Shown in pieces: positions 22,541 to 35,156 of a stretch of DNA of 64,000 bases; within the stretch, counting starts at the first letter, position 1, and the number at the start of each line of letters is the position of its first letter. A program made the translations under genes and the position numbers. Where the stretch lies: contig CM022671.1 in the NCBI GenBank assembly GCA_012295275.1, positions 24,900,822 through 24,964,821 on the forward strand, read 5' to 3'. The notes beneath the pieces were generated by a model that was given only the letters and a program-made list of their open reading frames with translations, did not search any database and was not told the origin of the DNA. This DNA comes from Chrysomallon squamiferum. Lineage: Eukaryota; Mollusca; Gastropoda; Neomphalida; Peltospiridae.

Positions 22541-25370
22541 CACAACATTTCCTCGAATAAAGAAAGCAACTTGATTAATCTTCACAAATGAGAAACACAC
22601 TGCATTTTACAGCGGAAAAACACAATACACTTATAATCAACTGTCTGTACAGTATTGGAAAAACATTTTTTAATTTTAATAAATGTAAAGGTATTTACCA
22701 AATCACAATTTAATAAGAAAAACCTACAGAGGAATATAAGAATGTTTAAGTATTAATATTAAGAACATATTGAAATTTTCTGAAGAATGAACGATGAAAG
22801 AAACCTGCAGCCTTTTTCTCTTTATCGATTTACGCTGTTCATTGTTCTTTTCGTTTTTTTGTTCTAACCATTTATTTGAATTTCGTTTTCGTTGTCATCT
22901 ATTTATTTTATTTATTTGAGCTGTCTGTCACAGGATATTCAAGATATTCCTTATATCCTTAGATGTCTTCTGTCGATGTAACTAATTTTTACACACATTT
23001 GTATTTTGAATGTAATCTATATTTTTTATTGGATATAGTATATGATTAAAAGTTTTTAGATATAACAGCAATATAATAAATATGAAGAGAAAAGCAACAC
23101 ATATATGACTCAGTTTTTTAGAAGTTTTATTAAAAGACCTTAGTACTTTTGCATGTCTTTACATAATCTAACTGAAACCACTGAAATACACGTTACTATT
23201 TTAGCTGGTATAAGTACTCCACCACAGTTTAATCAGCATCACCACTTTTAATACCTCTGTTAATATTATGAGTATTATTGTTATTATTAGAAGTAGAAAT
23301 ATTTAGAAACAGCTTATTACATAATATATATATATATATATACTTTTTTTTTACTGTGTTACGTTATACAAAAATATATGTTTTCAGAATAATAATAATT
23401 TACAATAGTATAAGAAAACGATTGTGTCAGTGCCATTATATCTTCCTACCTAAACTAAACAGTGTTGTAAAAAACGATTAAAAAATAAACATAAAATACT
23501 ACTTACGTCTTTACATAAACACAAAATGTTTGACACTTTGCAAACATACAGTACTGAACGGAATTTCAGTCTTGTTACTTAGAAATTTGTTGTGATTAGA
23601 AACAGTGACACATTTTCTTGTAGTGCAAAATGGGTTTCTAATAATAAGTTTTTTGAAGTTGTTGACTGTTTGATTTAAACTGGATTAAAGTAAATTTTAA
23701 TGGTCAGTTTACAAAAAAGTAATCTCCTCTCAATGTGAGAACTATAAGTGGCGTGGTTTCAGTTTATGTAATAGAATGTCACTTAATACTAAAACGTATG
23801 TTTCTACTGTTTTGAGTTTCGGTTTTCATCCTGCTCAGATGTTGTTGTAAAGGTTAATCCGTATCTGTAAGAAAATTTTAAGTGTTAACAGAAGGGCAAG
23901 AAACACAATTTTTCTGAACTTGGCAGAAATCTGTTATATATTGTTAGAAAAATAAAAACAGTTAAGACCTGGATAAAACTTTTAAAAATAAAAATTGTAT
24001 TTTTAAATCGCATAATAAAAATATGCTGCAATGTCAGATTGGTTGTTACTGGCTTTGCTTTGTTAGAAAAATATTGTTATCACTAGGCTTGGTACAGGTT
24101 TGTTCAAGAAAGAGACATTACATAATTCGTATCAATATAATATAATGTAATGCAATGTAATATAACATAAACATTTGTACTTAGTTTTTTTTTTGCAGAT
24201 GTTTGCTACAGTCAGCATGCAAATGTCATAGATTGGTGTTTAAAAAGTGTGAAAATGCGTCTAACCGAAAACTTCGTTCAAGAAAGAGACATGACATTAC
24301 ATAATTCTTCTCAATATAATATAATGTAATATAAACATTTGGGTCATGCATGTTTTGATGCTACAAAGCAAAACCTCCATTAAAGCAAACCAATTATCCA
24401 TTTAGATATATTAAAATTACATTTTTAAAATTTTGTGTTGTTATTATCCTCCACCTTAAAATGTACTTAATTATGAAGTATTATGCGATGCCATGCAACA
24501 TTTCTTACATTATTTACCCATTTTATTTAGACGAATTACAAAATAAGTATTTTACTTTTGTGAGTATTGGTTATTGTGAGACCAAAACGTACAGGACAAA
24601 AATATACTGTAATATCAGATTTCTTAAAACACAACAAAAAACCCATTACGAATTATTAATATACACAAAACAGTCAGCATGAAAACACATAAATATAAAT
24701 AATCTCTTTATGCGCACAGAAATTACAAACAGTTTATGGTTTCTTCGTGAAATGCAATCTTTCACGACATGAAAAATTAACGTAGATCAAATTATATATT
24801 AGAATCTTTTATATTATTTATTTATTTGTTTAATTATTTATTGAATTTTATTTGACTTTTTTCTTCTTTTTATTTCATTTTACTTTTATTTTATTTTATT
24901 ATTATTATTTTTTTTTGGTACATATTATTGCAAATATATTCTGTTGACAAAGACTTTTCTAAAGAAATCATTTTTAGAAAACAGCTTGGGTTTTCCTATC
25001 ATCACGATCACGATAACCAAAGACAACGTCAATTGTATGACATCTAACTGTACTTGCACTGCATTGTTCTTAATAAATATTAATACCCTACTATTAGTAT
25101 CAGCAGCATACAGTTCATACAGTGATGCAGAGTTCATGACACGAAGAAAATCTAAACATAGCCATTACTGTCCATCGTTTCTTAAGTCTGATTTTCCTCT
25201 GAAATCTTTCTGTTATTGATGAAAAATACTCGCAACAAAACAGTTTTAACCTGTACATGGTCTTCGGGGTCTTCCTTTTATTATTATTATTATTAGTAGT
25301 AGTAGTAATACTTGTAGTAGTAGTAGTAGTAGAAGTAGTAATAGCAGTAATATTTATAGAAGTAGTAGAG
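22541..25370 (-). repeat. Right arm of large inverted duplication (3' flank of R4)
   Basis: Reverse-complement partner of 15750-19090, lying 3' of R4, which is on the minus strand. Within this arm a segment of about 70 bases is duplicated (24103-24175 and 24274-24345, both with TTCAAGAAAGAGACAT and TCAATATAATATAATGTAAT); the left arm lacks the second copy. A TAG array occupies 25279-25371. Part of the arm (about 22925-23290) recurs at 29380-29750, and 24690-24960 recurs at about 30950-31130. Confidence 0.85.
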
Positions 25371-25371
25371 A
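25279..25371. repeat. (TAG)n microsatellite
   Basis: Trinucleotide TTA/TAG array immediately beyond the 3' end of R4. The R3 3' end has a TAC (reverse complement GTA) array at the corresponding place (15779-15850), so the microsatellite predates the inverted duplication. Confidence 0.95.
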
Positions 25372-25376
25372 GGCTT

Positions 25377-25945
25377 TCAGCACTGACATTTAGCTAAGCA
25401 CTCAACTGTTAAAAGCGTGTCGCAGTTCCCAGCTTCAGGTATTTTAATACTAGTATTTTCACCAGCTTTATCACTTTTACGAAAACAACAACAAAGTTTC
25501 CTTGTAGTGTTCCTGAAGTTTCGCATCAAAATAAAGTAAACAAATACGTTCATTAGAGGGCACATCAGTGACAGGAACGTAAGGACGATATTTACGACTA
25601 TGAATTTCGTGCAACGCACGTACAATGCGAAAAGGTAACTGAGTCAAGATATGTATTATAAAAATTATGGTGTTTAATTTATACAAACGAATTTTACTTT
25701 CTGTTGCTCTGCTGTTATAACAGTTGGTTAAAATGGCAGATTTCTGGTGTAGAATTATCTTTATCATGCAAACTGTTACAACTATAAAAGGATAACAATT
25801 AAACCGGATAAGTTAATTGCTCCAACCCACCAGTTACTAGAGTTATAGTCCGCTTCCATTCTCCCGGATTCTTCATTCAGACTATAAAATGTTCCTTCCA
25901 AAAGAGAGTACGTCAATGATATTGGAACCTAGATCCATAAGTAGA
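25377..25945 (-). pseudogene. R4, 5'-truncated and frameshifted group B receptor
   Basis: The minus strand carries the second half of a group B receptor. Recognisable homology starts at about 25945 in TM4 (ATGGATCTAGGTTCCAATATC, with an internal deletion), followed by LLEGTFY-like, EESGRMEADY and NSSNWWVGAI sequence. Then come TM5, MIKIILHQKSAILTNC, ATESKIRLYKLNTIIF, TQLPFRIVRALH in TM6, a frameshift just before TM7, PLMNVFVYFILMRNFRNTTRKL and a C-terminal tail ending at 25377. TM1-3 are absent: beyond the breakpoint lies a 260-bp GTA array. With TM1-3 lost and at least one frameshift it is a pseudogene. Its nearest relatives are R5 and R3. Confidence 0.85.
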
Positions 25946-25954
25946 AGCAAAACG

Positions 25955-25999
25955 GTAATAATAGTATTAGAAGAGGTAGTAATAGCTATAATAGTAATT

Positions 26000-26037
<38 letters not shown>

Positions 26038-26215
26038 CTCAGCAGCAGCAGCAGCAGCAGTAATAGCAGCAGCAGCAATAGTAGTAGTAGTAATATTAGA
26101 GAACGAATTAGAAAGAATAGTAGTAGTAGTAGTAGAGGTAGTAGTAAATGTAGTAATAGTAGTAGTATCAGAAGCAGCGACAGTAGTAGCGGTAGTTATT
26201 GTAAAAGTAGTAGCT
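25955..26215. repeat. (GTA)n compound microsatellite at the R4 breakpoint
   Basis: About 260 bases of GTA, GCA and related triplets. They encode long Val/Ala-rich frames that are artefacts. The array directly abuts the place where R4 homology stops. Confidence 0.95.
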
Positions 26216-29013
26216 ATTGTAATAATCTTTATATTAATTGCTGTTGTATTAGGAATCTGATATATCTGTAATGTATTTTTCTTTAATCCAGGCAGGTTAT
26301 TAAAAAAAAGCTTTGACGAGCATCTAATAATCCTTAGAGTGAATAATTCTTTTCGTCAGTCTTTAAATCTTAAATCCGATTATTTCCACCGAAAAGACGG
26401 AATATTTTTTTCAAAAGATATTAATTAAAATTTGACAGTATTAATAATGGAAATGTGAATTTAATTTTTGCTTAATTAGGTTTTGTTCTGATGTGGATTT
26501 TATAATTATTTTACATAATCCTAAAAAATGAGTTTTCATTGTCCAAAAACTATCCTTTTAAATGTGTACTTTTTAATTATGTCTCTTCTTCAACGTAGCG
26601 TAGAAAAGTTAATATGTTTTCTAATTAATCTTTACATTGTTTTGCTGTAATATTTTTTCATTAATATTAAATATCTTTGAATTAATTATGTGTGTGACAA
26701 ATACTTTCTCTTCTTTATTTGTAGCTGCGAATGTAATACAGAAAACAGTTAATTATCGAAGTAGTAGTTTTCTCTTTATGTCAACATTTTCACAATATCT
26801 TATTAATGAACTTGGGCATTTATGTTCTAGAAGACAAGATTATTTATTTAATTACTTGGGAATTTGTGATAAAGAGTTCTAACATAAAATAAATATTAAT
26901 TCTTTAACTGGTGTATAAATATAAACTATTGAGCTATCACACATCTTCAGTTTGAAATAACAATTAACAGAACTGGAGAGTTCAGATTCAGAACTTGAAG
27001 ATATTGATCATTAACCGTCCCAAGCCAAATTTAAAAGACTTTATGATTTCCTGTCCATGAGAAAGTGTTTCCTTTGAAACTGAGACATTGTCTTTTAGCA
27101 GTAAGAAAACAAACAGATGAAATGGGCGAGTAGCAAAGAGTTATTATTTTCGAATTATCTGATTTTAATATCATGCAGAACATGTCGATGGAAGTGTATG
27201 AATTATCTGATTATTAATATCGTGTTCAACATGTTGATGGAAATACACGGACAATAAAAAACGAAAATTTAACAATGATTAAAGTGCAATTATATTTATT
27301 GTTTCTTTAAAATTAAGCTTATTATTGAATGAATTTTTCGTCAGAGTGTTTGATTTCATTGTGTGTGTATGTCTTATTTTTCGCTGGAATAAAATATTTT
27401 TATTGCTTGTTTTTAATTTTTCTTAATTACATTTAATTTCATTAAGCTTATGCAATTTTCACACTTTGAAACGTATATATAATTATTTTTCCTGTAGTTC
27501 AGTTACTTTCTTATATGTTGAGATCACTCAGAATTACAGTTACAGTTCATGTAACAAATAAATGACAACGAGTATATTATATCTACGCTTACGTCATTAT
27601 CTTTATTTTATGATCAGTGACTAGGATATCCCAGTACCCCAGTGACAATGCATTTTTAGATACCAAAATATTTTATATATCTAAGTAAATGAAGTTATTC
27701 ACTTACTCTTTCACTTATCTTTCATTTACCCTCTAGTTTCATTACAACATAAATTGATTTTATTGACCAAAAGGTGAACCACTTATCAGTTTTAGGCTAA
27801 GTTTAATGTGCAAATGGTTTACTAATGTAAAGAATAATGCAAACATTTGCATATGCCTCTAGACTTTCTTGCAGTTGTCTAGACATTATTAAGAATAAGG
27901 TAATGAGAAGGAAAAAACCCTCACAGTTTGCTGAAGTCCTTTTTAAATGAATTACATCTTTCCAGTGTATAAATATGTACATTCCCACGTACAGGAAAAT
28001 ACGTGTCTTCGATAAACGAGATTTGGAAAACTGCTTGATACAGAAAGTGTCCAGGAGCCATTTCTGAACACATCACGATTAATTAATTAATTGCATATTT
28101 CAGGAAAATTCTGATTTCTAGCGACTATCGTCAGCCTTAATAATATAATTGGATTGAATCATCTGTGTACATATGAGAGTACGTGAGTACCTAAGTATGT
28201 ATGTGTGTATGAATGGATGTACGTATATATGCAGCTTTTAATCATCTGATTATTACAATGTTTAAACTGTTATCTCTTTGGCAATGGTTTGCAGCATCTT
28301 GCTTTGTTTCTTTTAACCTTATTTTTTATTTTATTATTTTTATTTATTTTTTATTTTTGTATTTATTTTTTTATGCCATCTTTTTTTTTGAATGTCAATA
28401 TTTAAAATAATATGACTACAACTCTGATAAAAAAAAAATCAACAACTATAGTTTGGTATGAAATATGGAATAAATCACATAAAATTATAGCAAACTTTTA
28501 AATTAATACACTCATTCTGTAAAGCATTTTTATATAAATAATTTGTTTACCAGTTCATTCCAAGCCAATCATTGTACTCGTTCTGTGATATTTATAAATT
28601 GTTGCAGAAGACTGAGGATAGATTATTAATGATTTTGTTAATTTTTTTTTTTTTTACATACATATTTTCACAGAACAACACAATGAAAATAATGTTGAAT
28701 TTACAACCAACAGAGCTATTTGAATTCTTTATGTGGTCCATGAGCTTCATTACGAAACCATTTATTATTAATGATATTCATACAAACTGTCAGAAACTGT
28801 CTATTACATTTCAGTAATAGTCCAAAACTTATTTTGCTTTGATCATTTAAAATATTTTCCATGTGTGTGACAATGTAGTGGATAGTAACGTTAATTCGAT
28901 GTTGTTATGCTCAGTGACAAAACAATTAAACCAAATATGTTGATTTCCACGCTCTGTATAAGCTAATGATAATTTAAGTACTTTGTTGACATGAATATAA
29001 ATCAAATACTTTA

Positions 29014-29073
<60 letters not shown>

Positions 29074-29131
29074 AGAAAGAAAATAATAAATAAATACTAC
29101 TACTATTAATACTTCTACTACTACTACTACC

Positions 29132-29173
<42 letters not shown>

Positions 29174-29379
29174 ACAAGAAAAAATACTGATATGCTTTCT
29201 AATTTATGTTTTTTGATTTTTGATATGTGTGAAAAAATTGCATCTAAAATTAAATAATAATGAATACAATGATACCTGTCTTGTCCGGACACCTGTTGGT
29301 TGAGTAAAAATGTCCCAACATCGCATATTTACAAATCCATCACGTTTGAATTTCTTCGATATCATCAATTTATTTTATT
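26216..29379. other. Gene-free, very AT-rich
   Basis: I find no supported gene. A TA array lies at about 29018-29070 and TAC/AAT arrays at 29098-29168. Short open frames lack any recognisable feature. Confidence 0.45.
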
Positions 29380-30657
29380 TATTAGTGCTGTCTTAGGAGT
29401 GTTAAGATATTCCTTATGTCCTTCGATCTCTTCCGTCGATATAACTAATCTTTACAGTTTTTAAATATTTAATGTCAATGATTAAATGATTTTAAATATA
29501 ACTGCAACATAGTAAATATGTAGCCAAACATAACATATATACGTCTCAGTATTTTAATAAGTTCTATTAAATGTCTTTAGTATTTTTGTATATGTCTTTA
29601 CATAACGTGTCACTAAAATCATTGAAATACGTTACTGTTTTAGTCTGCATAAGTACACACCCGTAATCACTATCTAAACCACACTTTTAATACCCCTACT
29701 AATACTACGATACTATTGTTATTATTATAAGCAGAAGAGCTTCACGTTCGTGATAGTCATCAAAGACAGATCACATATCTTAAGAAAATGATTTTTTTCG
29801 CTATACGAGGTGAACTGTCTGATTTTAATAGATATTCCTCTGTGGTCTTCTGTTCAAATGGCACCTCGGACACAGGCCAAACCTGCTACTGCTTAAAATA
29901 GTCATTGTATTCAGGACTGAGTATCAGTGTTGAAGTTAACTGGAATTGCTTCCCTTTACTCGCAAATACATATACTAAAGTTTCCCACAAAAATCGCCGA
30001 AACACATTTGTTAAATGTATAGTTAAATATATTAAAAGAAACTTGAACAGTTTGAAAGATACTAATATATTTATTTATTTATAATGCAGTATTTACGAAT
30101 TAAAATAAAATAAAATCAATTTATATAAAGATAGATTATGGACAAAGAAAAAGGGAACAAAAATCACTAATTTGTGTAATATAATTTATAATTATATATA
30201 ATTTTAAATTAGTGACATGATTACAGGCATGACACGTATGTGGATTTACAAGAAACCGGAAAAGACATCCCGTAGGAAAAAATATACACACTTCATTTTC
30301 AGTATTAGAACGATTTTACACCAGCCATTAGCAGATTGAAATTATGATGTGGGTGATGATATCCTCGATTTTTCTTTTTTTCTTGGTTGTTTTGACTTTG
30401 ACCGTGGCACTTCACTAGATCATGTCTGTGAAGTTTTCACACAGAGGCTCCGAAGCAGAACTGAGTCTTGTTGATGCTGTGATATCTACTTTAAACAGTT
30501 TCTTGTTGACTAACGTTTTCCTCTTAACACTATGTTTAGTTTGGTTTTGCTCATTACCAATCTTTGGTCATTTCTATTTATCTTTAGGATGTTGTCTCTT
30601 CATTTATTGTTCATAGAAAATATTTACTTGCTTGTCTATTTACCTTTACTGAGTAAC

Positions 30658-30698
<41 letters not shown>

Positions 30699-31230
30699 AT
30701 GTAAAATACGCTAAGAAAAATCAAATGGAATAATTAAAAAGAATAACATGCTGTTCCAAAGGTAATATATTTTTTATTCATTTAGTTTCAAAATTATACA
30801 ATTATTTATCACGTATTACATTAATGAACATTTGTACTAATGAAAATATTATACAACAATTTCTTATTCGAGTAGATTACCACGGTGTCTTGGCTTTTCA
30901 TAAATTTTCTGGATGAATTAAGATATAACAATTACTACAAAAAAAAACCAGATGAGTGTAAATAATCTATTTATCCACAGTGTAATTAGAAATAATTTAG
31001 TTTCTTCGGGAAATACAATCTTTTAAGTAATGGAAGATTAACGTACATCAAATTATATATTTTTTCATATAAAAAAAATCTTTTTTGTTTTCGTCTTTGA
31101 AAAATAGATTCTCTTAACAAAGAACTTTTTGCAGAAAACCTTTTAAAAAGCTGCTTCTCATTTCTGAAAAACCAAATGACAGCAACAGAAATCTGAAAAT
31201 TAATTTAACCTAGCACTGCATTCAACAACT
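29380..31230 (-). repeat. Rearranged third copy of the receptor 3' flank (R5 side)
   Basis: Three parts are recognisable. Positions 29380-29750 match 22925-23290 directly (AAGATATTCCTTAT, TCGATATAACTAAT, ACGTTACT, TTTTAATACC). Positions 29840-30010 match 21390-21560 in reverse (TCAGTGTTGAAGTTAACTGG, CGAAACACATTT). Positions 30950-31130 match 24690-24960 directly (AAATAATCT, TTTCTTCG, TTAACGTA..TCAAATTATATATT). The segment lies 3' of R5 just as the right arm lies 3' of R4, so R4 and R5 probably descend from one receptor-plus-flank unit. A TA array interrupts it at 30659-30694. Confidence 0.7.
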
Positions 31231-32460
31231 TATTAACGATATTAGAGAGGTTTGGCACATCGTGATCCTTTCACGTATGCAGTACGGGTCATCAACGTAA
31301 CTCGCTTTCACCTTGGCTTTCACGTAAAGCACAAAGCTCATATCAAAATACGTCAAGGAAGGGAAGTAACTATAGCTCTAGAACTCACAAAAAGGTTTAT
31401 TTTGATATAATATATAATATAAATATATTTGGTTTGAACATGTATAAGATATTCAGTGCTTATGTTGCCAAATGACCAAAAATCAATAACAGGTTCTCCA
31501 TAGATTTTGAAAGAAAAAAAATACAGGCCAATTGTATTCAGATAAAAAGCTATGAAAGACATCTTGGAGTCATTTTAATATGTTGTTATTGCCGTTTCTG
31601 ATCATGTATAATTTTGTCACATACCAGTTATCTCTTATTCACTTCTTTCGCAACGGTATATTACACAGAGAACTATAGAATGGCCAGTATTTTCGCTTGC
31701 GAACAAGTATATGTTTCGTCTGTTCTCAGCAAGAAGCAAAACATCTTAAGGCAATATAAGCGTCAACAACGTTAATGTAATAAAACTATTTTTCCAAGTG
31801 TATATTAGTAATCGTAATCTTGTTCAGCCAATGGTGCAATCGTACCAACCAAGGCTTTTTGGGGGAGAAGGAGGTCTGTCTTTGACGGTCATTTATCCGA
31901 AAACGATGCAAGAAAATGCACCTTAAAAAGCACTAATACGTGCAGAGATAATTAAAGAAATCATAAAAACAAGATACAACCTTCATAATGTTTCACAAAA
32001 TTACTATAACGATACGGAAATGCACACGTGTAAGAGCTTCGCTATACGTAGACACGTGCCTATAGCCTTGTCTCGTTTCGAGGAAATCTCGCGAGAAAAG
32101 ACGATACGGGTTCGGTACGTGATAGTAACGTCTATGCTAAACCTTTCTGATATGTTTAACGTACGTATCAGAAGCACAGTTCATACAGCAAAACATGATT
32201 CACGTGTCAAAGTTAACAACAAGCTAAATTAAAAAAGTCAAATATTATTTGTAATGATTATTACATCATTCCCGCGATCATCAGCGATTTTGCACCGTTA
32301 TCTTTCTACTACTGATGAGAAACATGTCCAGTAAAATAGTATTAACTGTTACACCGTCTTTATTGTTGTTGTTATTGTTAGTCGTCATCGTCGGCATCTT
32401 CATCGTCGTCGTCGTTGTTTTTTGTTGTTGTTTCTTGATATTTTGAATAAAACTCAGTTG
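31231..32460. other. 3' flank of R5 without recognisable gene
   Basis: The part nearest R5 (about 32270-32345) weakly matches the R3 and R4 3' flanks. Positions 32000-32230 are richer in CpG than the surroundings and contain a perfect eight-base inverted repeat, TTCTGATA and TATCAGAA. The 70-codon open frame there has no recognisable homology and I do not call it a gene. Confidence 0.4.
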
Positions 32461-33395
32461 TTAAAAGCTTGTAACATTTTCCAACTTTATTATCCTAATT
32501 CTTGTATCTTGATTCTTTTTATTGTCGCCTGTTTGATCACTTTTGCGAAACCCACAACAAAGTTTCTTTGCAGTGTTTCTGAAATTTCGCATCAGAGTTA
32601 AGTACACAAAAACATTCATCAGAGGGTAAATCAGTGAAAGAAAGTAAAGACGATACTGATGACCATATCTTTTATGTGCAAAGCACGTACAATACGAAAA
32701 GGCAATTGAGACAAGATATGTATGATAAAAATTATGGTGTTTAATTTAGCCAAACGAATTTTACTTTCTGTTGCTCTGCTATTATAACAGTTGGTTAAAA
32801 TTGTAGATTTCTGGTGTAGAATTATCTTTATCATGCAAACTGTTACAACTATAAAAGGGATAACAACTAAACCGGATAAGTTAATTGCTCCAACCCACCA
32901 GTTACTAGAGTTATAGTCCGCTTCCATTCTCCCGGATTCTTCATTCACTGCATAAAATGTTCCTTCCAAAAGAATGTAAGTCAGCGACATGGGAACCCAT
33001 ATCCAGATCCCTGCCAAGTAGATCATCACTCGTTTGACTGAAATATGAATCTGGTATTTGAAAGGATCGCATATTGCTATAGACAACATAATGCTTAGTC
33101 CCATAAGAGAAAAACATTTAATGATTGTGAATGCGTTACCAAAAGCGAATAGAATTCGCATTTTCGAGCTAAAGCGATCAACGGTGATAACTGAGAAAAT
33201 TATAATGTTCAAGCCTATGTCAGCCAAAACTTCGTTCACCATGAATTTGCCAATAACGCCATTACACATCCTGGATTTGAAAAGTATCAACAGTATGAAC
33301 AAATTGTTTGAAAATCCCCACGTTGCAACAGAATAAGTCACGAATAAAATATATCCCGAAATGGTATGAGATGTGTTAGTTACACTGTTATCCAT
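32461..33395 (-). pseudogene. R5, 7TM receptor, group B, frameshift before TM7
   Basis: The best preserved group B copy apart from R2. From ATG 33395 it encodes a double sequon region (NSVTNTS), TM1 with WGFSNNLFILLILF, TM2 with NEVLADIGLN, TM3 with KCFSLMGLSIMLSIAICDPF, TM4, LLEGTFYAVNEESGRM, NYNSSNWWVGAIN, TM5 with IPFIVVTVC, ATESKIRLAKLNT and SQLPFRIVRALH. Just before TM7 one base is missing relative to R2 and R3, so the frame reads VFTFFH and stops after 254 residues (32631). Shifting frame restores TM7 sequence (LMNVFVYLTLMRNFRN), helix 8 and a tail ending at TAA 32463-32461. Unless the deletion is an assembly error, the product lacks TM7 and is unlikely to signal. Confidence 0.88.
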
Positions 33396-33519
33396 AGCGA
33401 GTTTGTGAAGTATTAGATCAAGAAAAAGATTAACTTACTGTACTTTTTTCTTTTTAACGTTATACAGATATACACATGTATATGTGTTATTATTCCCTAA
33501 CCTTCTTTGTCTGCTTCTG

Positions 33520-33629
33520 CTTTATATACACAATATATTTTCATCACACGTAGACTGCTGTTTGTAACAAACAGACGGGCCAACTCTTTTTCAGACTTAA
33601 AATGAAATTATTCATTTTCGATGACAGTT
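33520..33629 (-). promoter_or_regulatory. R5 putative core promoter block, TATATAAAG
   Basis: On the minus strand: CTGTCATCGAAAATGAAT, TTTTAAGTCTGAAAAAG, GATGAAAATATATTGTGTA, then TATATAAAG (33528-33520), 125 bases before the ATG. It is collinear with the blocks of R2 and R3, which are about 80-90 bases farther from their start codons. Confidence 0.55.
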
Positions 33630-34489
33630 CAGTACCATGTAATTCCTATTGGACAAGAGAGGAAAGCATTATATTAGTAGCATAAAATAAAGACAATTAT
33701 GAGTTTTTAATATGTTTTATTATTGATCCAAATGGATTTGTTTTTCAACCATTTATCTACATCAAACGAAATAGCTATGGATACATTTTTCCTTTTATTG
33801 TTTTCGTTATGAATAAGATATGAAAAATAAATAAATTCATTGTTATTATTTAATTATTTATTTTCTTTTTTAATTTATTAAATTTTTTAAAATTATTTGT
33901 TTGTTGCCCTATCATCTGGAATTGTAATGATTACAAATTTTTCCGAAAATGATTTTCTAATGATTTTTAAAAAATAAGCAGAAATAATTTTCTTAGTTTT
34001 TTCTCATTCTCTGATTTTCAGTGTAAAATTTTTAAATTTGTAAATACCAAACAACCAACAAACAAACCAAAAAAAAAAAAAAAAAAAGAGAGAGAAAAAA
34101 ACACGAAAACAAACAAAACAAAGAAAAAAAAAAAAAAAAAAAAAAAAAAAACGAAATTAAAAAAAAAAAAAAAAAAAAAACCCATATTACAAAAAAATAC
34201 ATTTATTTACAATTCATTATAAAAACAAATAAAAAAGAAAGCAACGGTAACAACAACAAAATTAAAGAACAATAAGATCAACTATGGTTAAAAATGAGAA
34301 TAACAAGAGAAAAGAAAAAAGAAACGAGACAAGCTCGATTAACTACAAAAGATAACAACTGAGTGTTTTATAACTGAATTATAAAGACATTTCGTGTAAT
34401 GTATAATTTAATCTAATTATATCAGGCAGATTTCACATTAAAATCTTGAAAAAGCAAAAACATTTCCGTTTATTTTAATGAATGTAACA
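33630..34489. repeat. A-rich low-complexity stretch
   Basis: No gene. Long A runs occur at about 34070-34180, mixed with short GA and AAC segments. Confidence 0.8.
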
Positions 34490-34998
34490 ACGATGTTAAA
34501 CTAACACGATCATAAGACAAAGATACTGAACTAACGCCATCATGTAACAAATACTGAACTAACGCCATCATGTAACAAATGCTGAACTAACACCATCATG
34601 TAACAAATACTGAACTAACGCCATCATGTAACAAATGCTGAACTAACACCATCATGTAACAAATACTGAACTAACGCCATCATGTAACAAATGCTGAACT
34701 AACACCATCATGTAACAAATACTGAACTAACACCATCATGTAACAACGATGTTGAACTAACACCATCATGTAACAAATACTGAACTAACACGATCATAAG
34801 ACAAAGATACTGAACTAACACCATCATGTAACAAATACTGAACTAACGCCATCATGTAACAAATGCTGAACTAACACCATCATGTAACAAATACTGAACT
34901 AACACCATCATGTAACAATGATGTTGAACTAACACCATCAGGTAACAAATACTGAACTAACACCATCATGTAACAAAGATGTTGGACTAATACCATCA
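34490..34998. repeat. 28-bp minisatellite, about 18 units, with higher-order pattern
   Basis: The unit is close to TGAACTAACACCATCATG followed by TAACAAATAC. Variants alternate (CACC or CGCC; AAATAC or AAATGC). Rarer unit types, CACGATCATAAGACAAAGAT and AACGATGTTGAAC, recur about 280 bp apart, which indicates a higher-order repeat. Units are directly adjacent without unique spacers, so it is not a CRISPR array. It lies upstream (5') of R5. Confidence 0.95.
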
Positions 34999-35114
34999 AA
35001 TTCTTAAAATATTCCATACCAATTTTGATTTTCAAGTGAAGATATTATAATGGCCATATATTATTTATACGAGGCCATTATATGAATAGAAAATGTTTTG
35101 CGAATTCGAAACGA

Positions 35115-35156
35115 GAAACACACACACACACAACACACATACGCGCTCGCACACAG

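Noticed and set aside
24925-25219. Overlapping 91- and 70-codon frames on opposite strands
   Set aside because: They lie in the 3' flank of R4; the matching DNA near 31.1 kb does not preserve either frame.
25889-26260. 123-codon Val/Ala-rich open frame
   Set aside because: It is generated entirely by GTA and GCA triplets of a microsatellite.
34490-34998. CRISPR-like array of 28-bp repeats
   Set aside because: Units adjoin directly with no unique spacers, and the surrounding DNA is eukaryotic. It is a minisatellite.
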